Assembly (NCBI GenBank): GCA_002323995.1 | Contig: DCQY01000067.1 | Location: forward strand, 1-28,912 | From: Akkermansiaceae bacterium UBA1506 | GTDB taxonomy: Bacteria > Verrucomicrobiota > Verrucomicrobiia > Verrucomicrobiales > DEV007 | DNA: 28,912 nt | Reading direction: 5' to 3' | Part shown: positions 24,078 through 28,912 of the stretch, piece after piece | How the letters are laid out: each line of letters opens with the position of its first letter | How positions within the stretch are numbered: position 1 is the first letter of the stretch | Position numbers and translations under genes: made by a program | The notes under the pieces: generated by a model | Told to the model about the DNA's origin: nothing | Database searches by the model: none | The model's input: only the letters and a program-made list of their open reading frames with translations

Positions 24078-25078
24078 CCCCGCACCTCCGGTTCCGACTC
24101 GTGATCTATTCGTCTGTCCGAACCCCTAAACCAGAGCCATATGGCGAGGCCCGTAAAGGCAACCACAAAAAAAGAAACTGCCCCAACTCGCAGTGTATCC
24201 CCCAGCCAAGGCATCATCGCATCCCGATCAAAGGCCCGTGTTGTGAGGGGGCTAAGGGTTTTGACACCAAAAACCCAGCCTGCATGCAAACCAATTCCGA
24301 GCCAAAGTGAACCCGTTTTCTCGCGGGTGTAACCGAGAACCAGACCAATAGCGAACAGAACCGCAAACTCGGAAAGAAGAAAATAGAAATCACCGAACTG
24401 AGAGAAGAAGTGCTGAAAGATACGACCAACGAACCAAAATCCTGAGCCCGCATGGACGACATCAACCGTGAGGCTGTGGGGCGCGTTAAAAAAATGCAGC
24501 ACCGCAAACAGCGCTGCCACTGCAAAGAAGAGAGACCTTGGCTTCAACAATTTTGACAGCACAGCGTAGAGCGCTCCGCGAAAGACCAGTTCTTCCAGAA
24601 GCCCCACGGCAATTCCTGTGCCGAGCGCCTCAAGTAGGATCTCATAAAGCGGCTTGTCTGTATCCTTCATTAGATACCAACCCTGAGCGACATACCACCA
24701 GCCCAGTAGGATGAGACTGGCTCCTCCCACCAAAAAACCAGTGGCAAGGTGTCGCCACCAGGCTGGGTTCGGCTCAAGCTCGAGAAATTCCTTCACCGAA
24801 CCACGATCCTTCTTCCCGGCATTAAGCCATCGGACCGCTGGAACAATCATAATAAATCCCCCCAAGAGGATCGCTCGGTTGAAATAGCGCGAGAACTTAG
24901 CGCGGTCCATGGAGCCATTAATGCCGTCGAGCAACGTCCCCTCAAGCCATCCCTGCGCGACCAAGTATTTTCCACCCTGATAAAGAAACGGTGCTAAGAC
25001 AGCGCCCAGCACAACCGTTCCGACTGTAAAAACCAGAATTTTGAAGGCATCGGACTGGAAAATTGTCCCGCGTATCAT
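24074..25078 (-). CDS. CPBP family intramembrane glutamic endopeptidase
   Basis: The protein (334 residues from ATG 25078) is strongly hydrophobic with about eight membrane segments. It carries the family motifs LLEELVFRGALYAVL (catalytic Glu pair and Arg), HFFNAPHS and GIGLHAGWVFG. These Abi/Rce1-like enzymes cleave peptides within the inner membrane, acting in prenylated-protein processing, bacteriocin immunity or membrane quality control. The substrate is unknown here. It ends with a 4-base overlap into comF. A TTG start at 25087 with an AAAGGG about 5 bases upstream is the alternative and would add three residues, so the true start is unsettled. It diverges from the prc gene, whose periplasmic protease product may be a functional neighbour. 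Confidence 0.88.
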   Translation of the reverse strand: MIRGTIFQSDAFKILVFTVGTVVLGAVLAPFLYQGGKYLVAQGWLEGTLLDGINGSMDRAKFSRYFNRAILLGGFIMIVPAVRWLNAGKKDRGSVKEFLELEPNPAWWRHLATGFLVGGASLILLGWWYVAQGWYLMKDTDKPLYEILLEALGTGIAVGLLEELVFRGALYAVLSKLLKPRSLFFAVAALFAVLHFFNAPHSLTVDVVHAGSGFWFVGRIFQHFFSQFGDFYFLLSEFAVLFAIGLVLGYTREKTGSLWLGIGLHAGWVFGVKTLSPLTTRAFDRDAMMPWLGDTLRVGAVSFFVVAFTGLAIWLWFRGSDRRIDHESEPEVRG

Positions 25079-25250
25079 GGCAGCCAAATACGCCCTTTCC
25101 CTTGAATTTGCAATCGCTCACTAACCTTGAAGCGCCCGCAGCCACGTCCTACAAATGTCTTTTACCCGTATCCCTTTCAGTGTAACATCCCACGCCAACC
25201 TGCCTGTCAGGGAGCACACGGATTCACGCCAAACAGACCTTCCTCGCCAA

Positions 25251-27545
25251 ATGTCATTCACCAGCCTACTGCCTCTGTCTCGTCTCTTCTTCCCGATCCT
25301 GGCTCTCGGACTACTCTTTACTCCTTTCCTAAAGGCGCAGACCAAATACGGAGAGCTCGCCGCGAGCGTCACCGGTATGCTTGAAGAGGAGCACTTTTTC
25401 CGGCAGACCTTCGACGACAAAATGTCAGACCGCGTTCTGACCACTTATCTTGAAATGCTCGACTACAGCCGCATTTATTTTACCGCCGAGGATATCGCAT
25501 CATTCAAAAATAAATACCTCACCACGATAGACGATGATATTCGCAAGGACGACGTTCCCGCAGCTACCAGCATCTATTCGATCTACGAGGATCGAGTCCG
25601 CGACAGGGTGAAGTTTGCCAAAAGCCTGGCTAAACCGGACATCTTCACCTACGACTCCGACCGGACAATCATGATCTCCCGAAAGGAGGCCGAGTGGGCG
25701 AGCACTGGCGAAGATCATAACCAACTTTGGCGCAACCTAATTGAAGGCGATCTAATCCGTGAAAAACTTATTGCCGAAGCCCTGAAGGAGAAAGAGGACA
25801 GCGAACCTAACGAAGGAACGCCGGAGAAAGACATCTACCAAAAAGTGTCTGACCGCTACGACAGGATTCTTAAGCGGGTTAATGAGAACACTACCGAAGA
25901 CGTGGCCACGCTCTTCATCAAATCCATCGCACGTTCTTACGATCCGCACTCTGAGTATTTTTCTCAGCAGCAATACGACAATTTCCGTATTGGCATGAAT
26001 AAGTCCCTCAAGGGAATCGGCGCGATGTTGCAGAAAGACGAGGAGCAGGGTGGCGCCACCATCGAAGGCCTCGTAGTCGGCGGCCCCGCTTTCAAGGGAG
26101 GAGAACTCGAGGTGAAAGACCGCGTGATTGGAGTCGCCCAGGGGGAAGATGGGGAATACGTCGACGTCGTCGACATGCAACTCTCTGACATCGTAGATCT
26201 TATCCGGGGTGAGATCGGCACGACTGTACGCCTCAAAGTCATGGCCATGGGCAAAGACGAGATGATTAAGCTCATCAGCATCGAACGCGACCAGATTGAC
26301 CTGAAAGACAGCCTTGCCACCGCTGACCTAATCATCACTAAAGATCCAGTCGGCGAAGAGCAGAAGATTGGCTGGATCACCCTTCCCTCCTTTTACGCCG
26401 ACATGGACGGCGGCAACACAAGCACAACATCTGATGTGCGCCGCCTTCTTATCCGACTAGCCATCGAGGGAATCGACGGACTAGTTGTAGACCTGCGAGA
26501 TAATGGTGGTGGCTCCCTCGAGGAGGCCATCAACATGACCGGTCTTTTCATTCGTCGCGGCCCGGTTGTCCAAGCCGTCGATTGGCGCGGGAACAAGACT
26601 CAAAAAGCATCGCGAAACAATGAAGCGACTTACGACGGGCCACTCGTTGTCTTGACCAACCGGGCTTCCGCTTCCGCTTCCGAGATCTTCGCCGCAGCTC
26701 TCCAAGACTACGGCCGCGCTGTGGTCGTGGGTGATCAGTCCACATTCGGAAAGGGAACTGTCCAGCAACTTCGTCCCGTTCTTTCAAATCGAATGCTGCT
26801 TCCTTTCAATCGCGAAGCCAATCAGCAAGGCGCCCTAAAACTGACAATACAGACCTTCTATCGCATTGATGGACACTCGACTCAAAGGGACGGGGTGGTG
26901 CCTGACATCGTCCTCCCGTCAATGCTCGACATAGCTGATATCGGAGAAGCATCACTCCCAAACGCCCTTGAGGTAGATCCGATTCCACCAGCCGAATATA
27001 CTGACTTTTTTACCAAATCGCTACCTCTTGAGATTCTTTCGGAAGCCTCTGCCGACCGAATCACTGAAGGTAGAGATTTTGACTACATTCTTGAATCCAT
27101 TGCTCGGGAGAAAAAACGTCTCGATGAGAATACGATTTCTTTGAATATGCAGCAGCGCAAAGAGGAGGCCGATCAAAACGAAATCGATCGCGAAGCGCGC
27201 AAAGAGGAACGTATCGCCTACTTCGACGAGGTCAAATCAGCAGAAGATGGGCTCTTCACCGTGTTTAAATTTACCCAAGACAACGTGCTGGAAGAAGGAC
27301 TCACACTTCGTGATGATCTCTCGCTCGAAGAACTCAGCGGCATGTCCCGTGGTTCTGCTGATGATGAAGAGGAGGACAGCGAAGACCTTGAGTTTCCCCA
27401 CAAGTTTGATCCTTATGAGCGGGAAACGATCCATATTCTCCAGGACCTGATCGCTATTGGCGAAACCGGGAGTCCCGTTACCACCATCTCCGAGGCCAAG
27501 CCGGATCAAAAGGTAGTCACCCCTATTGAAACCCGAAACCCTTAG
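25251..27545 (+). CDS. prc: Tail-specific (C-terminal processing) protease Prc/Tsp
   Basis: The protein (764 residues from ATG 25251) begins with a signal peptide (SLLPLSRLFFPILALGLLF, cleavage near LKA|QT at about residue 29). It has a substrate-gripping N-terminal region, a PDZ domain around residues 240-330, and the serine-lysine protease core LRDNGGGSLEEAINMTGLFI followed by the catalytic Ser in SASASE (473-478) and Lys at 501 (TFGKG). A C-terminal DUF3340-like domain (about 585-690) and an acidic tail follow. Such proteases degrade or mature periplasmic proteins with exposed nonpolar C-termini. An upstream in-frame ATG at 25155 would add 32 residues ahead of the signal peptide and is less likely. 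A single transcription unit, divergent from the CPBP protease, is likely. Confidence 0.95.
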   Translation: MSFTSLLPLSRLFFPILALGLLFTPFLKAQTKYGELAASVTGMLEEEHFFRQTFDDKMSDRVLTTYLEMLDYSRIYFTAEDIASFKNKYLTTIDDDIRKDDVPAATSIYSIYEDRVRDRVKFAKSLAKPDIFTYDSDRTIMISRKEAEWASTGEDHNQLWRNLIEGDLIREKLIAEALKEKEDSEPNEGTPEKDIYQKVSDRYDRILKRVNENTTEDVATLFIKSIARSYDPHSEYFSQQQYDNFRIGMNKSLKGIGAMLQKDEEQGGATIEGLVVGGPAFKGGELEVKDRVIGVAQGEDGEYVDVVDMQLSDIVDLIRGEIGTTVRLKVMAMGKDEMIKLISIERDQIDLKDSLATADLIITKDPVGEEQKIGWITLPSFYADMDGGNTSTTSDVRRLLIRLAIEGIDGLVVDLRDNGGGSLEEAINMTGLFIRRGPVVQAVDWRGNKTQKASRNNEATYDGPLVVLTNRASASASEIFAAALQDYGRAVVVGDQSTFGKGTVQQLRPVLSNRMLLPFNREANQQGALKLTIQTFYRIDGHSTQRDGVVPDIVLPSMLDIADIGEASLPNALEVDPIPPAEYTDFFTKSLPLEILSEASADRITEGRDFDYILESIAREKKRLDENTISLNMQQRKEEADQNEIDREARKEERIAYFDEVKSAEDGLFTVFKFTQDNVLEEGLTLRDDLSLEELSGMSRGSADDEEEDSEDLEFPHKFDPYERETIHILQDLIAIGETGSPVTTISEAKPDQKVVTPIETRNP

Positions 27546-27622
27546 TCAAACTGAGAAAAGTGCTCGCCGGACCCTTCTTCCACCCTCTCCGTTGAAACTT
27601 TTCCACCCGGCAAGCAGCCGGA

Positions 27623-28912
27623 ATGAACAACGGTTTCGAACAGACATTCGAAGGTCTTCAGGTTAACCTGAGGCTTCCTGATCTATGGCAGCAAGAGGCC
27701 GTTCGCGCCATTCGTAACGGCGAAGACGTCGTTCTCTCAGCCCCAACAGGCGCTGGCAAAACCTACGTCTTTGAGAGCCTCATCGACAGCGACAAGTCTT
27801 TCTCTGCTTCGAAGCAGGCGGTCTACACCGTTCCAACCCGAGCTCTTGCCAATGATAAGTGGCGGGAATGGACCAAGGCCGGATGGAAGGTTGGGATTGC
27901 GACCGGTGACCTCGCTGAAAATCTCGACGCTCCCGTCATAGTTGCCACGCTCGAAACGCAGCGGGAAAAACTTCTTTCAGGTCAACAGGCTCCCGGCCTG
28001 CTAGTCATCGATGAATATCAAATGATCGGTGACCGGATCCGAGGGCTAAACTACGAGTTGGCCATTGCCCTTGCTCCTGCCGACACTCGCCTTCTCCTTT
28101 TAAGTGGTAGTGTCGGGAATCCAAAACGTATCGCCGAATGGCTCAAGCGGCTCGGTAGGAACGCACGGGTCGTCTCCACGCTTGAGCGCCCAGTTCCTCT
28201 CGACGAAATACCTCTGGAAGCATTACCAAACCAAGCACCTCGAAAATACAGTAACTTCTGGCAGCGACTCGCTCTTGGGACGCTACTCTCACACTATGGT
28301 CCTCTTCTAATTTTTGCCCCGCACCGAAAAGCCGCTGAGAAAATTGCTTGGAAAGTTGCTGAAGCCTTTCCTGACGATAATCCTATCCAACTTGGAAAAG
28401 GCGAATTGGAGCAGGCGGCATCTCACGATCTCAGTCGATTACTCCGTAAGCGAGTCGCCTATCATCACAGTGGCCTAAGTTTTTTTGAACGTGGCGGCAT
28501 TGTCGAACCATTAGCAAAAGCCGGACAACTGCGAGTCGTTGTCGCAACGATGGGGCTCGCGGCAGGAATTAATTTTTCGGTTCGGTCTGTCTTTGTCTCA
28601 GACACCACTTACCAAGATGGCCCCTTCAAGCGAGATGTCAGTCCTGATGAGTTATTGCAAATGTTCGGGCGGGCTGGGCGCCGAGGGCTCGACGAAACCG
28701 GCTACATTATCTCCGGTCACAAGAGCCCTCGCCTTGGCGACGCCCATCCTCTCGAGCTGCGCCGCCAGAATGAAATCGATTGGCCAACCATGATCCGTCG
28801 AATGCACCACGCAGAAGAAAACGGCGACTCACCTTTCGAAGCGGCACGCGAACTACGTGATCATCTCTTTTCACAACAACGTATCCCCCTCGGCTTTCGG
28901 TCTGGCGAGGAG
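27623..28912 (+). CDS. Ski2-like DExH superfamily 2 helicase, N-terminal part (runs off the right edge)
   Basis: An open frame of 430 codons starts at ATG 27623 and continues past the window end. It shows the helicase motifs in order: Walker A APTGAGKT (40-47), motif Ia TVPTRALAN (69-77), motif II IDEYQ (DEYQ, 130-133), motif III SGSVGN (161-166), motif V VVATMGLAAGINFS (306-319) and motif VI MFGRAGRRGLDETG (347-360). The last two closely match the Ski2/Mtr4/Hel308 group of 3'-5' helicases acting on RNA or DNA. The motif II tetrapeptide DEYQ instead of DEVH or DEAH is unusual. It begins 77 bases after the prc stop on the same strand, so co-transcription is possible. The C-terminal domains are not visible and no function beyond helicase can be given. 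Confidence 0.9.
   Translation, partial: MNNGFEQTFEGLQVNLRLPDLWQQEAVRAIRNGEDVVLSAPTGAGKTYVFESLIDSDKSFSASKQAVYTVPTRALANDKWREWTKAGWKVGIATGDLAENLDAPVIVATLETQREKLLSGQQAPGLLVIDEYQMIGDRIRGLNYELAIALAPADTRLLLLSGSVGNPKRIAEWLKRLGRNARVVSTLERPVPLDEIPLEALPNQAPRKYSNFWQRLALGTLLSHYGPLLIFAPHRKAAEKIAWKVAEAFPDDNPIQLGKGELEQAASHDLSRLLRKRVAYHHSGLSFFERGGIVEPLAKAGQLRVVVATMGLAAGINFSVRSVFVSDTTYQDGPFKRDVSPDELLQMFGRAGRRGLDETGYIISGHKSPRLGDAHPLELRRQNEIDWPTMIRRMHHAEENGDSPFEAARELRDHLFSQQRIPLGFRSGEE

Noticed and set aside
1..28912. tRNA, rRNA, CRISPR, insertion sequence or phage genes
   Set aside because: No tRNA-like T-loop with acceptor pairing, no spaced repeat array, and no transposase or integrase motifs were found by reading both strands.

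Overview
The window looks like ordinary chromosomal core sequence from a Verrucomicrobiota bacterium, most likely an Opitutae-like (perhaps marine) lineage. That placement is an inference from gene content. It rests on a regulator joining a sugar-binding-protein-like half to an AraC domain, a DUF6807 ('PmoA-like') exported protein, paired Gfo/Idh/MocA oxidoreductases, FabV as enoyl-ACP reductase, a DUF5069 protein, and two small lineage-type hypothetical proteins beside an ECF-like sigma factor. I found no rRNA, tRNA, CRISPR array, insertion sequence, prophage or integrase. Gene density is high, strands alternate, and several pairs overlap by 4 bases as in tight operons.

Layout. At 1-248 (-) is the N-terminal part of rplU (L21), running off the left edge. 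At 324-4302 (-) is a lipid-type cluster: a HAD-IB phosphatase-like protein, an LplT-like MFS transporter and an Aas-like acyltransferase, the last two overlapping by 4 bases. The Aas C-terminal half has lost its ATP-binding loop and its lid domain. At 4429-5297 (+) are two small conserved-looking proteins of unknown function, meeting a sigma-70/ECF-like factor (5298-5978, -) with no spacer. At 6123-8415 (+) are two Gfo/Idh/MocA oxidoreductases behind a promoter region with a perfect tandem 12-base repeat. ClpX (8678-10015, -) follows, then a two-gene unit made of a DUF2064-like glycosyltransferase fused to a HAD phosphatase and a metallophosphoesterase (10121-12087, -). OsmC-like protein (12300-12746, +) and the XylR/AraC-type regulator (12908-14065, +) come next. 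A 377-base gap leads to a DUF5069 protein and FabV (to 16217, +), separated by a clear intrinsic terminator.

The right third holds an exported DUF6807 protein (-), HflX GTPase (+), glutamine-dependent NAD synthetase (-), class 2 dihydroorotate dehydrogenase (+), AccD (-), a ComF-CPBP protease pair (-), a tail-specific Prc protease with signal peptide (+), and a Ski2-like DExH helicase (27623-28912, +) that runs off the right edge.

Functional themes: membrane lipid and fatty-acid metabolism (LplT/Aas-like, AccD, FabV), protein quality control (ClpX, Prc, CPBP protease, HflX), sugar or polyol catabolism and its regulation (two Gfo/Idh enzymes, DUF6807 protein, XylR-like regulator), and nucleotide/cofactor synthesis (PyrD, NadE). 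I see no obvious new defence or mobile system. The most unusual items are the Aas-like protein that appears to have lost its synthetase activity, the glycosyltransferase-HAD fusion, the unknown small-gene pair at 4429-5297, the DEYQ-type Ski2 helicase, and several repeats or inverted repeats in gaps.
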